Shown one piece after another: positions 50,428-61,824 of a DNA stretch of 64,000 bases. The stretch comes from Leptoclinus maculatus (taxonomy: Eukaryota; Chordata; Actinopteri; Perciformes; Stichaeidae), in NCBI GenBank assembly GCA_032191485.1, contig JAVDOI010000016.1, positions 12,820,759 through 12,884,758 on the forward strand. The letters run 5' to 3'. Position 1 is the stretch's first letter, and each line of letters starts with the position of its first letter. A program made the translations under genes and the position numbers. Below the pieces are notes generated by a model. It was not told the DNA's origin. It worked only from the letters and a program-made list of their open reading frames with translations, and made no database searches.

Positions 50428-53393
50428 GACTCCTTAGTCCACTGTTTGAGAAGACTTGTCCTAATATGCAAACTGTAAGAAGAGGAGCTCTGTAAAATAT
50501 ACATCTGTGTTGTTTGTACCCTATATCTCCAGATTTTTACTATGGCTTGTTTCATACTGTGAATCCTCTCTTTTTAAGTCCAGCTGAAGGTCGATAACTA
50601 ATCAGATTACATCATCTTTTGCTTTTGATGTGGAAGAAATGAGTGCATTTAATGCTTAATCTATTTAAATACATCCCTATGTTTTTTGAGGATTTTAAAC
50701 CAATTAAGTGCAGGGAAATTATTTTGAATGAGTGCCTTTACATTATTCATATATATATCAGTATTTGGTATATTACTGTATATGCAGTAATGTTGTTCTG
50801 ACTTCTCACACACGAGCATTATTAAAACACGTCTTTCTGTTTTCTGTACAAGGCACAGATGTCTGAGGCTCTCAGATGCTATTCCATGTTTATAAATGAT
50901 TACTTTCCCTTTGGCAATTGAGACGCTGCTTCATGGATCATGCACTGGAATATATAATATCCGCCTTTTTTTTTGAAGTTTTTTTTTTTCCCCAGCTAAA
51001 GACAGATTAGAAAAGCCGCTCCTGTCTGGTCTGTCTGGTCTGTCCATCTGTGTGTATTTGAACACACCTGCTCCTCTCGGCTCATCACATTACAAGAACG
51101 TCGCTTCTTCTCTTTAAAGTTGATTTCCTGCCAGATGTAGCAATGACCCCGTTAATTACGCTTTTCTGAGCATTGTGATTTTGATGTGACCTAATAACCC
51201 AGAATAGCTTGCGTCTAGCTCCCTGTATTGCTTCGGCGTGATGGCGTAGCCTTTGAGGATGTGGTTGTCATGACAACCTCCTCCAGGAAATTCATAAAAC
51301 CTCAGCCTTCCCCCCATCTGTGGTGCAGATGTTCACATTATCCTGATGAGGGGGTGTGCTTTATGTTTTATTGTATAGAACACCTTGGACTGGTGGATTT
51401 CTGGCTGATATATTTTAAAACAGTCTTACGCATCAATAGCTACATAGAGTCCCAGCACCCCGTCTCCCTGTGTGTTAGCTGCAGGATGTGCCCGAGGTAT
51501 AACAAACATGCCGCCTCGTCTTTCTGCTTGATGCGACTGAATAACAGCATTGCACTTCCTGTTGTGCAGCCCCCACATAGTTTCATTAGACGCTTTGTAT
51601 AATGTTACGTGTTGGTGGTGGATTAGCAGGGACAAAATCTCCCCTCAGTACTACTTTTTTTTCCACCAACTTGGCAGGGACCCAGCAAATCCTTGAGCAA
51701 TTAGTCAGAGGGATAAAATGACTGTTGGGTGAAGGGAGTGTGGTTGTTTTTGTTATCGGTTTTCTTTGCCCGCTATTTTTGGATTACAACGAAGTCTGAG
51801 GATGGAGGGGAAGAACCCTGACCTCAGAAATCTGTTAGTCTCCCAACTGTTTCCTTTTTATTACATCTAATCCATTATGTCAGAGGAGAGGGATCCCACG
51901 CCACCACAACAAACACTGATATAAAAACAAAGTCTGTGTCCCCTTCAGCTTAATGGTCCGGCTCATCTTTTTAAAAAACTCTCCGTGCCATTTCTTTTTT
52001 TATTCCAATAGTGAGTCAGTAGCTGTTGACCTAACTAGATTTTTGGTTTTGTTGGAAAATATTCTGCAACAGAAACACAACTCGAGTCTCATGGAGAAAG
52101 TTAAACACAAAAATGTTTAAAGTAATGAACTACTATGGGCCCAATGTTTTTCCAGCCTTTACAGCAATTCATTTGTACACATAATGTAAATTATTTCTTT
52201 CCTTTAAATCCCTCATATTGATATAATCACCAGCTAAATAATATATGGCCAAATGTTTCACAAACTGTAAAAGTATGCATTCCTCGGGCAATATCAAATA
52301 AACGGTCTAAAAACTATAGATTTGGAAGGAAGCATTGCTTTTTCTCTTACACCCCACACTGATGGAAACAAAATTACATTGAATCAATTGTGTAGCGGTC
52401 TGTGTCAAAGTGCAGATATCAGCGAAGAGGAATCAATATTGTAGACTATCTGTGTATTCCTCTGGATGTCTTTCATGGCTGAAAGAACAACAGACCATCT
52501 ACATACATCATTTAATTGATATTTGAGATATTGACTGACTGAAAGCATTGAGCCAATGACATGGTTTGTTAGGTCAAGGACAGACGGGGTTATCTTACAG
52601 CAACAAGGACCGAGCGGTATCTCTATGGCCGTATGCAGTACATGTAAGCTCTAGGGAGGTGTATTCACAGCTATAGGACTACTTCAACTGAAGAATGCAA
52701 GTTCGAGATGAAAAATGCACATTTTGTGTGTTTCTCAACTTAACAAGCTGTCTTGTTTTGAGGCACATTCGAGTAAAAATATATATATAGGCTTAAATTG
52801 ATGCAGTATTTTCTGCATTATTTCTTATTAAAGTTAAAATGTAATTACTTGAAATAGACAATATATTGGTCCCCTTTAAGAACCACACATATCTTCACCT
52901 GTGGTCACTTTTAAAATATATCCACCCACTCACTATATCACAATGTTTTGCAGATGAGTGATATTTTTCAGGCTGATTAATATTAAACAATTTGAGCGTG
53001 TGTGTCTAAAATGACCGTGAAACAGCAGAGAGGCGCTGTGATAAAAGATGGGGGGGCGGGGGGGGGGACCATGAGGTGGATGTCGCTCATCGCTTGAGGA
53101 AGTACTTGGAAATTATGAAATGACATCACCACAGTTTTTGCCTGGCTTTGTTTGGTGCTTCTCGTGACCACGCCTTCCTGCCAGCCCCACCATAAAGCAG
53201 CCAGGCCGTGTGCGTGTGCACCAGTTGAACTCCAGTCTTTGTGGACAACAGGTGCACTACAGCAGCCCCTCTTCACCCCGCTGTTGGATAATGCCCGCAG
53301 AGCGCCGCTCTTCGCTTTGCGCAGGGCTTCCCTCATCATCTGCACTTTGAACATTTGCACGTTTTTGTATCCTGATCACTTCCAGCCACAAAA
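50428..53393. other. sft2d1 3' UTR and intergenic region before prr18
   Basis: No exon with supported splicing was found. The sequence is AT-rich to about 52980. A G-rich run at about 53050-53068 and a GC-richer stretch from 53150 mark the likely prr18 promoter/5' UTR side. Confidence 0.5.
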
Positions 53394-54158
53394 ATGCCTT
53401 TTCCGCCCATCAGCCTCCACCAGCGGATCTCCTCTCCGGGCAGGGATCTATTCGGGAAAAAGAAAGCCAACGGAGTGCCTCCTCACACTGAGCACACCAG
53501 CAAATCCGGCGGAGAGAAAGGGTCCGATAAAGAGAAGCAGTCCACTTCTTGGACGTCGGCGAATTTAAGGAATTTGGGGCGAAGAGCCCAGCAAGATAAG
53601 CGTAAAAGCTCCGCTCAGAAGGCAGGTGCCGGTCAGGAGACGCAGGAAAAGAGCTCCTGGCTGACGGTACCAAAACCTCAGGACTCGTTCGAGAGAGTCA
53701 GGCGCTCCAGCTCCATGGACTCCGCCAGACACCTCAACGGCAAAGAGGAAGGGAAGAAGGAGATTCAGTTTACCCTCAGTCTCACCCCTGAAGCCATTAT
53801 TGTCATCCAAAAACGGAATCTAGAAAAGCAAATGATGGCAAAGCAACAGAAGTGTTGCGCCTCCGCAGACTTTCGCCACAGGCGAGTTTTTCCATCCAAA
53901 AAGACGCACGGAACGTCCAAAGGCTGCGCTCCTGTCGCCAAAGTGGAAAGCGCCGAGCAGGACATCACCGCCATCGTTAAGATATCGCTGTTGAATGATC
54001 AATACAAGTACGACGACGTGGAGTATGAAGAAGAGGATGGAGACGTGGATGAGACTGTCGTGAGGAAATGTAAAGAGTGGCTCAAAGGGGTCGAAAATGC
54101 CGCTGCTTTGGGAAATGTCGACAAACTTTCTGCACTCCCGCACCTTAAAGGCTGCTGA
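53394..54158 (+). CDS. prr18: Proline-rich protein 18, single exon
   Basis: Intronless gene of 254 residues, against 295 for human PRR18. The function of the family is not established; it is reported mainly in brain. The start is fixed by MPFPP, shared with the human protein. Two conserved blocks identify it: FTLSLTPEAIIVIQKRNLEKQ (about residues 123-143; human LTPEAVLVIQKRHLEKQ) and SLLNDQYKYDDVEYEEE, followed by VRKCKEWLKGVENAAA (about residues 200-240). The N-terminal half is Ser/Lys-rich and much less proline-rich than in mammals, with SSSMDSARH as a possible phosphorylation cluster. It follows sft2d1 on the same strand, as in human 6q27. The antisense open frame over it is a shadow. Confidence 0.93.
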   Translation: MPFPPISLHQRISSPGRDLFGKKKANGVPPHTEHTSKSGGEKGSDKEKQSTSWTSANLRNLGRRAQQDKRKSSAQKAGAGQETQEKSSWLTVPKPQDSFERVRRSSSMDSARHLNGKEEGKKEIQFTLSLTPEAIIVIQKRNLEKQMMAKQQKCCASADFRHRRVFPSKKTHGTSKGCAPVAKVESAEQDITAIVKISLLNDQYKYDDVEYEEEDGDVDETVVRKCKEWLKGVENAAALGNVDKLSALPHLKGC

Positions 54159-57100
54159 CACCTGACTTTTGAACTTTCTTTTTCTTTTTTTTACACTGCA
54201 GACTGAAGGAATGATGGACTCATGAAAAGCGTGTGCCGATGTAGGCCCGCTGCGATGGCATCTTAAATTTGAGTATTGTAAATGAAACGTTCGCAAAGAA
54301 AAAAAAATCCACTCCAGAGGAATGTTAATTTGTTTCGGAGTAATTTGCTTAGATAGATGTCACAACAAAATTACACTTATTGAAGAAAATGAAAATAAGT
54401 AATCTGCATTGGACATTTGACATTCAACAGAAATAAGATATTAAAGCTGAATTGCAACCAACAGTGCTTCTTATGGTTCACAGGGACGTTGCTTTGCGAG
54501 TTTAATGCCTGTTCAATGTTTTGCTACAGTTTGAACTGAATACCTTAATATTGTTGTCCTTTGCACATGGTTTTTGTTTTCGGTGGGGCGCCTGTGGATT
54601 GGCAGTGGGGTTTGCGTAAAGGGACGTGAAACCGTTCCTTTGTGCTGGAGAACAATACGCTGTCAACAACAGGGCTTTACATGCGCCTGCTGCTGGAACC
54701 AAACTGGACTGTTTATTCTTTCCTCTAGTAAGAGGGTTATATCCTTTGTAGGGATTTATCAGCGATGTACAGTATTTAATATTTACAAAATATTTGTACT
54801 GTCAAACGTTTTCTCAATTGATGACTTTATGCCATTTGAAGTAAAATTGTTGTTTTTTAATTATGCAAGTGTCACTGACCCTTTTAAATCTTTTTAAACT
54901 TGTGTTGTTGCTCTTGAATGATTCTGTTACATGATGCTGATTGGCTGTCAGAGTTCGGTTACCAGACTTTTTATTTAAAGGATCTTTTGTTGCTACACTG
55001 TAGCTACCTGAGGCCATTTAGGCATTAGTGCTGTAAGCCTCTTAGATTTGTAAGCAGGGTTGACTAGTATACTGAGGGGCCCAGGTGCATGATCCCTTCA
55101 GGAAATTACCTCCAGTCAGCTTTACTTTTATCATATCAAACCAAACAATGCATGTAGCTACCAGAGATAAACAGTATTGGTATACCAAATATCTGAGGGG
55201 ACAGTTTCACCCAGAGTGGCAGAACTATGTTTTGCAGCAAAGGTATTCCCAGTTTGAATTTAGGGCTTAATCCTGACATTCCCATACTTGTGTGGTCCTC
55301 TCTGAGCTACAAAGAACCATGTTTTAATCCTATATGTGGTAATAAACGTCATGTACTACTCGGGGAGAAACAGCAGGTCAGGGACCAGTTGAGGGCTTAG
55401 AAACAAACCAGTATGAAAAACAAAATAAACCAGAGTTAAAGAGAAATGACGCCTTTGTTGGTTCTCTTCAGCTGCCTTACGCTTTATTGTTTTGACCATA
55501 AAACCAGTCAAGGGAAACTTTAAAGGAAACGGCAATCACATTCTATAGCCTTTGACACAAATTAAATCTTCATGCAGGGTCACAAACATATTTAAAATGT
55601 GTGTACAGTGTGAAGGTTCCCCGCAATAAGGCTTAACTCCATTGTTCTCGGTAACTTGGTAACCAAAGTTACACTTTAAAGTCCCAAGTTGGACAGAAGA
55701 CTGTGAGGTTTAAGACATAACAGTGTGTTTGAAAAGCTCATACACCAACAACTGGTAAGCTGTTTTTGAAAAATGACTCATAACCTTAAAATTGTTTTTT
55801 ATATTGTTTTGGAATTTAATTTGCCAATAATCCTTTCTCTAAAGGTCAATAGAGGATTTGCCATGATATCTGAGAGCAAAGACCTTCATCGATCAAGCAC
55901 TCTGTCCTCTATTTTGGATGCACACTTATTACCTGTTGGTGTCAGAAAGGTATTTTAAATAACCCACTCATCAACTCATGAGAGTTTCATATTTTATCCT
56001 GCTGTTATCCTGTTAAATGGCATTTTAATCAGTAATGGATAAACAGATCAGCTGTCAAATATTTGTCCTATACAAGTTTTTATAGTGGTCCAGTACATGA
56101 CATTACCGATTTCTCTTTAATGTAATGTGCAAACAAACTGCCAGAGTAAGGCCAATTGTTCCCATTTAGTGTCACAAAGTGGTTTTATTGTCGCATGTTG
56201 CGGACTGAGATCATGGCTGAGCCAGTACAGTGTGTACCAAGACCCGGTCGGTGCGCCGTGCCTCCTGTGATGATGTTATCTACTGGCTCTGTGACCGAAA
56301 GTTTGGTAATCCTGCTCTATTGTGTCATTTCAATCGTGTCCTTGTTCATGTGCCTCTCGCTGGTATTCACTGTTGTCTGGTTTAGGCCTGAAGCCGAGCC
56401 GTTCATGACTGTGTCTGTCCTGGGGGTGAGAGCTGCATTATTATGTCTAAAGTAGCTCAAATACTTGTATTCAATAGGATAAGTAGAATTTAAAGACGCA
56501 GAAGCTGCCAACAAGTTGAGATGGTTGCAATCCTCTTGGTTACAAGTGGAAACACTTTCTCCAAACTCAAGGTCTTCATCATTTGGAGTTGCTAACTCTC
56601 TCTCTCTTTTCAGCTCATGCCTTTTATCATCTTCTGACACAAACTGCTTCTGTTCACACCTGCAGCATTTCTTGTCTTTATTTTCTATTTTTATCTCCAA
56701 TGTCTCAGTCTGTACCCTGCTCTTTATGGATCAGAATAAGAAATGGCTGCAGGCTTCTGTCCACCTCACTGCAGTATCATGATCACTGTCTGGCAGAGTG
56801 ACGTGGGTACAGCAGGACAGCTGCATTATCCTCCACTGATTTATAGTGGCAGGGAACACAGATGGATGCCGCCTTCGCCCCGTCACTTACACTTTGCACA
56901 CAGCAGTGAGAGCTAAAGAACGTCTGGTCCCTCCGCTCTGCCACGACAGTATTACTGTGGCAACGGAAACAGATAAATCCCTCGTTTCCAGCAGCTTTTG
57001 TGAGAAAAGACAAAGCAGAGACTTCCCGAACTGACTCGGCCCATAAACTTCAGTAATGTGGTCATTCAGGGGCAGCCTGTTAAGAACAAGGCATTTCCCA

Positions 57101-57737
57101 GAGACAGGGCGACCTCAGAGATAAGACTTGGATCAGAGAGTGCAGTCCTCCCATGAAACTTCAAACATGTTACATTCTTCATTTACGGGTTATAAAAGGG
57201 AGCATGTAGCTCCATGTTTTTCCTATAGTTAATCTGCTCTGGCATGCATGCTGTTGCTCCCATTAGCCTTGCATTCTTTGGTAACATGCTTCGCATTTTG
57301 CATTGTTTTCCATCTTATATTTTCTCTTTCTCTGGGGCAAGACAACATTTGCTTCAAGATGTAGTAGTTGAAATCTGCCTCTAAAACCTCCCTCTGCAAC
57401 ATCTGTTGGGTATCAGTCGTTATCAGGATTAAATAAGGACACTGTAGCCCAGTGATATACTTAGGGCAGATCACAGCCTTACAAAATTGTTTCGTGCATA
57501 CATGCAGGAAATGAGGTGAGGGCTTTGTGGGAGAGGAGGTGGGCATATTCCTCCTGCGTATTTTATTTAATTTTTTTGTCTGGGTATTGCAAGAACACAA
57601 TGTGAAGCTGTTGTGTGGGAGGTTGCTTTTGGCAGATGAGAAGGATTACCAGAAATGCATTCTTTTTTTAATCTTCAGGCAAGCTGACTGACTCACTCCC
57701 ACAGCATCTAAATTGGGTTTTTACTGTTGATAGGCAG
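54159..57737. other. prr18 3' UTR and intergenic sequence
   Basis: No coding exon recognised. Sequence just after prr18 is AT-rich, and several AATAAA/ATTAAA motifs lie at about 54430-55430, so the long prr18 3' UTR may end in this range. Open frames near 55085 and 56156 lack splice context and family motifs. Confidence 0.45.
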
Positions 57738-57841
57738 GGGATGAAGTCAAAGCTGAGCCCCGGAGGAGGAAGGCAATGCATGACAGCTGTCCAGACCTGG
57801 ACCAAGAGCCCAAGGCCCGGCGTCAGGCTCAGCTCGATCAG
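57738..57841 (+). CDS. Possible upstream exon of the unrecognised charged-protein gene
   Basis: An open stretch after TAGGCAG and before a CAG|GTTGAT donor. It encodes a charged segment (AEPRRRKAMHDSCPDLDQEP, KARRQAQLDQ) and ends in phase 0, the phase in which the exon at 59247 can start. The donor is weak, and a hAT element now lies between this stretch and the next exon. The minus strand is also open here. This is tentative. Confidence 0.25.
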
Positions 57842-57995
57842 GTTGATAAATACTGAACATTGATTTAAAAAAAAAAAAAAAAGACACATTCATTGTCACA
57901 AAGGCACAATGATGCAATGAGAGATCATTGTATTAATAAATACCCACATCTCATTCATCAGTAATCAATAGCTTTATAATCTCCTTATCTTTATA

Positions 57996-58003
57996 GTCAA
58001 TAC
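57996..58003 (+). repeat. Left target-site duplication of hAT element
   Basis: GTCAATAC flanks the left CAGTGGC end and recurs exactly at 59150-59157 after the right end. An 8-bp duplication is the hallmark of hAT insertion. Confidence 0.85.
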
Positions 58004-58225
58004 CAGTGGCAGTGGTGGAAAATGTTCTTGGTAGGGCTGTGCCACATCCAATCAATTTCAGCAAACATCCCAGAATGATTTAATGCAAACAAATTAAGGT
58101 ATCAAACGCGCATTACTACTTTGCAGTTAAATATTTAACATTTATTCCAACACGAAAAAAAGCAGTAAATAACACTTTCACAAACACGTCAGGACATCTT
58201 ATTTTAGTCACCCTCACAGGGAATT

Positions 58226-58390
58226 CAGTATAATATAATATATATAACATATAATAATATTCTGTATAATATAATAATATATATATATATCATATAATAT
58301 TCTGTATAATATAATAATATATATATCATATAATATTCTGTATAATATAATAATATATATGTCATATAATAATATTCACTATAATATAAA

Positions 58391-58429
<39 letters not shown>

Positions 58430-58457
58430 ATAATATATATATATATATATATATATA
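58226..58457. repeat. AT-rich minisatellite inside the hAT element
   Basis: Tandem degenerate copies of a unit of about 40-55 bases (TATTCTGTATAATATAATAA and TA runs), followed by a CA run and a longer TA run. It gives a spurious Tyr/Ile-rich open frame on the minus strand. Confidence 0.85.
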
Positions 58458-58757
58458 ACTATATATCCATTTCTCAGACAGGTGCTTCATGTCCCTCACT
58501 CCCTAACTGTCCATGCTGGTTCTGTCCCCGTTGTTTTAAAAAGATAAATAAGTTATTATTATGACATCATCCAGCTAGTCAAACCTGTCTGGTGTACAGC
58601 TACTAGAGAAGCTTCATGTACTGCTTCTCTTTCCTGCTAGTCTGCTGTCTGATTGTGAGGTCAGGCTGTCTGGGATCAGCTCTTTCAGTAGTTTCTCTTG
58701 GAGGAGTAGTGCTCACACTGGCGCTCTCCTGTAGAGACTTCTCCTGACGAGAACGCG

Positions 58758-58791
58758 CAGCTTGGGGCAGAATTAAAACTGCCCCAAGCTG
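58758..58791. repeat. Perfect 13-bp hairpin inside the hAT element
   Basis: CAGCTTGGGGCAG, an 8-base AT-rich loop (AATTAAAA), then CTGCCCCAAGCTG: all 13 arm positions pair. Confidence 0.9.
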
Positions 58792-59149
58792 AATCTATTT
58801 GAGGACGCTGATTGGCTGAATTGTATGTCACTCATTTATATCTTTACTCAGCATTGGCTAAACTGCTTTATAGACCCGCCTCTTTGGGGCAGTTTTTCCA
58901 GCGCCCCAGCAGCTGAGACGTGCACACACAGAGAGGAAGAGCAGACAGGCAGAGAGGACAAGCAGGAAAAGCATATATTTACCGCAGATATCATATTTTA
59001 CACATATTACTGGGTGATTCCATGTTTCAAAAACACAAATATTGACAATTTGTATAGTTTATTTTAATTTTTAATTTTAATTTTATTTTTATTTTTGTAG
59101 CTCTAGGGGGGGCGGCGCCCTAGCGCCCTCTATGGACCAGCCGCCACTG

Positions 59150-59157
59150 GTCAATAC
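59150..59157 (+). repeat. Right target-site duplication of hAT element
   Basis: GTCAATAC, identical to the copy at 57996-58003. Confidence 0.85.
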
Positions 59158-59246
59158 TGAAGCACTACCTGTATACTCAGGTAGTGCTTACTTATAGGTC
59201 ATTTCCTCACAGTAAGTGTCCTTCCGTTACTTTGATGGTCCTCCAG

Positions 59247-61824
59247 CGCCATCTAGAGGCCTACAGGAACATCCACCGTCTCCGAGACGCCGCCCTGCTC
59301 ACAGACAAGGTTCACTCACAGAGAGTATTTCTGCAGCAGAGAGATGAGAGAGCCAGAGCAAAGCCAGAGAATGAAACTAAGCAGGTAAATCATTGAATCG
59401 TAACGTTGTCAAAACTGAGGGCTTTATCTGAGTCATGTGTGTGTGTGTTGCAGGGGTCAAAATCTGTCTGACATTCACTTTAAATGGTTTCAATTATTAC
59501 AGATTATATTCTTTGATATATTAATCTCATAATATTTAATACCTTAATCATTGCTGTCCATGATATCATGTTGAACTTTTTTCCATTTCAGTGTTTCTAT
59601 TAGTTACCAGCAGAGTGTCGACACACCATACATACTACAACTTGTGGGGGCAAAAATATATTAAATTAATTAGTTTTCCAGTCTCGACTATATTTTTTCT
59701 CTCTTACACACACTACAACCGGAGTTAAGCGATTACCTTCATCCATGGGCCACTTTGTTTCAGTGTTTCTTCATTGTGGGATCTAAGGGCACAGTGGATT
59801 ATTTTGTTTGTTTATTTTGTTTGTTTATTTTTTAATTCCTTTAAGAATAAAATAGTTTTATAAAAGTGTTTGTTTTGGGACTTTATCTCAGGGCATGCTG
59901 TGTTCACATAGCGCGAGTTGGTTTGCATGCCTCTCTACACGGGGCATTGCGGGGGAGTATTAGATCTAACAATGTCATATTTATTGGGATTTATATGAAA
60001 CTTGTATTTACATTTGTAACTACAGGAGGAGAAGTTTTGATGTAAACTATGCAGCTTTAGTCTGCAGGCCAACTATTTTGCTACTGGGCCTGATTTGGCC
60101 TTCAGGCAACTATTTGCCTACCACTGTGCTACACATTGTCTGGGCTCAAATACACAACCCTGCAAATCAAAGCCTCTCTGTTTTCACTACAACACCTCCA
60201 CTTTCTTTTTTACTCCTCAAGTGACATGCATATCATTGGAAACAATTGCAGCTGCTGTTTACAACTTAATCCTGTGAGTCTTTAAGTCCTGCACACTATA
60301 GCTGGCTAACACTGTTGATGAATGGGACTTCTTGTATGAACCCGCTTTAATTAAATGTTAAATAATTTGGAAGTGATGTTTGAGCAGTTAATCCATTCTA
60401 TGGAAGCAAAGACAGGTCGTAACATTTTGAATCTTACAAAGAACCTAATAGTGGAATTTAATCACGACTGAATTATTCATGTTAAAATGTTAACACCACT
60501 GAGTTTATAGCGTTGAAATGTAAATATTTTATTTTGAAAAATATCTTATCTGAAATGTAGGTTTGATAATCTTCTGTATGTTAATCAGTATTGAGTGACC
60601 TCTTTCATATTGTCACATTCTGCTCACATTGTCATTTCATACATTCTCATTCTAAAAATATAAATTACAGTCACTTTAATTTTCTGTCTAAACTGGTGAA
60701 CCCTTAAAACACTTAAAATCAGGTTTTGAAAATGCACCACTTGAGAGATATGGGGAATTCAAAACACAAATTCAGATAGATGATTTTCAAAGTAAAATAT
60801 ATCAATGCTGTGAATTCAATGGTATTTAAATCAACAATAAGGTTTTAGTAAGGGTGACATTTCACACTTAGGTATTAAGTTGTTTATAAGACTCAAATTA
60901 TTGAGCCTTTATTCACTCCCATACATCCTGTCACTTCTTTTTTCTTTTGTTTTTGTTTGTTTGTTTTTAGCAAATGTAGTTACCTGTTCTTGCCTATAAT
61001 TCTCTTTCTGCCGTTTCAGCTGCTGTGGTTGGCTTTGATTTTGACTGTCTCGTCTCTATGCTGACGGGGTGTGAAAAGAGCAATAAGCTTTAGAGAGCGG
61101 CTGCATAGAGGGGGTCTAACATGAGAGAGATCCTGTTTTATCTGCCCCTCCTGTAAAAGCAGAGCTTCGTCAGGAGGATGTAAATGTCCTCTCTAATGAC
61201 TTGCACTTGGTGGGGGGACAATAAAGGACTATAGAGGCCTTCCAGTAAGAATCCTTTGCTTCAAATTGCTGAGCAAATGAAACTACCCGTTGTTTCCTCA
61301 GCTCAGATCGAGAGGCTCTGTCACAGACACGGAGGTGAGGCAGGACCAAAGCAGGCAAAGGCAAGAACACCTGCTGGGGCCTAATTGGTCCTTGCTGCTG
61401 TTAATGGCTTCCTGTGGCTGTGTGTTTACTTCTCATTTGTTCTGTGCACTCTGTTTCCCAGCCCCTTAAACAAGGGTGGGTTGCTTCAAATCTCTATTCC
61501 CACAACTCTCTGTCTCTCCGTGTGTCTGCGTCCTTCTCTTTTATTCTTCAGAAACAAAAGAAGTTGGCCTTCTCCAAGCTGCAGCACAATGACTCACACC
61601 TGAAGTCCCTTCCCAAATCCAGCTACTACCTGGTAGTTTTTGTCCCAGCACTGACACACAATGACACCTGACTTTAATCTGCCATTGATGTTTCATGTCT
61701 CCCTGCGGAGTTCATTCAAATGTTCTGTCGTTTTTCTCCTGAGATCTTTGACCTCCAGAAACAGTTAGCTGAGCGTGGACATCTGAAGACATCTGAAGAT
61801 ATCTTTGCATGTGTGTTGATGTAA
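59247..61824 (+). CDS. Unrecognised charged/helical protein, at least three in-phase exons
   Basis: Three exons join in phase 0 throughout. Exon 59247-59384 follows CTCCAG and has donor GTAAAT (RHLEAYRNIHRLRDAALLTD, then QRVFLQQRDERARAKP). Exon 61552-61632 follows a strong pyrimidine tract and TTCAG and has donor GTAGTT (KQKKLAFSKLQHNDSHLKSL, PKSSYYL). Exon 61744-61824 follows CTCCTGAG and ends at a stop (IFDLQKQLAERGHLKTSEDI, then FACVLM). The reading is Lys/Arg/Glu-rich and looks helical. Three open exons in matching phase make chance less likely. The left acceptor of the first exon could instead be near 59212. The family is not recognised. C6orf118 was considered from human 6q27 gene order, but no sequence similarity was evident. 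The true start, and possibly the end, are unknown. Confidence 0.45.

Larger units (their letters stand above)
58004..59149. mobile_element. Non-autonomous hAT-type DNA transposon
   Basis: A 1146-base element bounded by short inverted ends (CAGTGGCAG at the left, CCGCCACTG at the right; 8 of 9 bases pair) and an exact 8-bp target duplication (GTCAATAC). It contains no transposase-like coding region, so movement needed an enzyme supplied elsewhere. Inside are an AT minisatellite (58226-58457) and a perfect 13-bp hairpin (58758-58791). The right end carries a GC-rich 'ggcggcgccctagcgccctc' motif that I associate with fish DNA transposons. Confidence 0.82.

Noticed and set aside
53410..54296. Antisense open frames over prr18
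   Set aside because: Shadows of the GC-richer prr18 coding sequence; the sense frame matches PRR18.
57668..57889. Hydrophobic 73-residue minus-strand open frame
   Set aside because: It begins in a poly-A/T tract and matches no family; the opposite strand gives a more plausible, though still weak, exon.
59247..61824. Assignment of the unknown gene to C6orf118
   Set aside because: Human gene order suggested it, but I could see no convincing sequence match, so no symbol is given.
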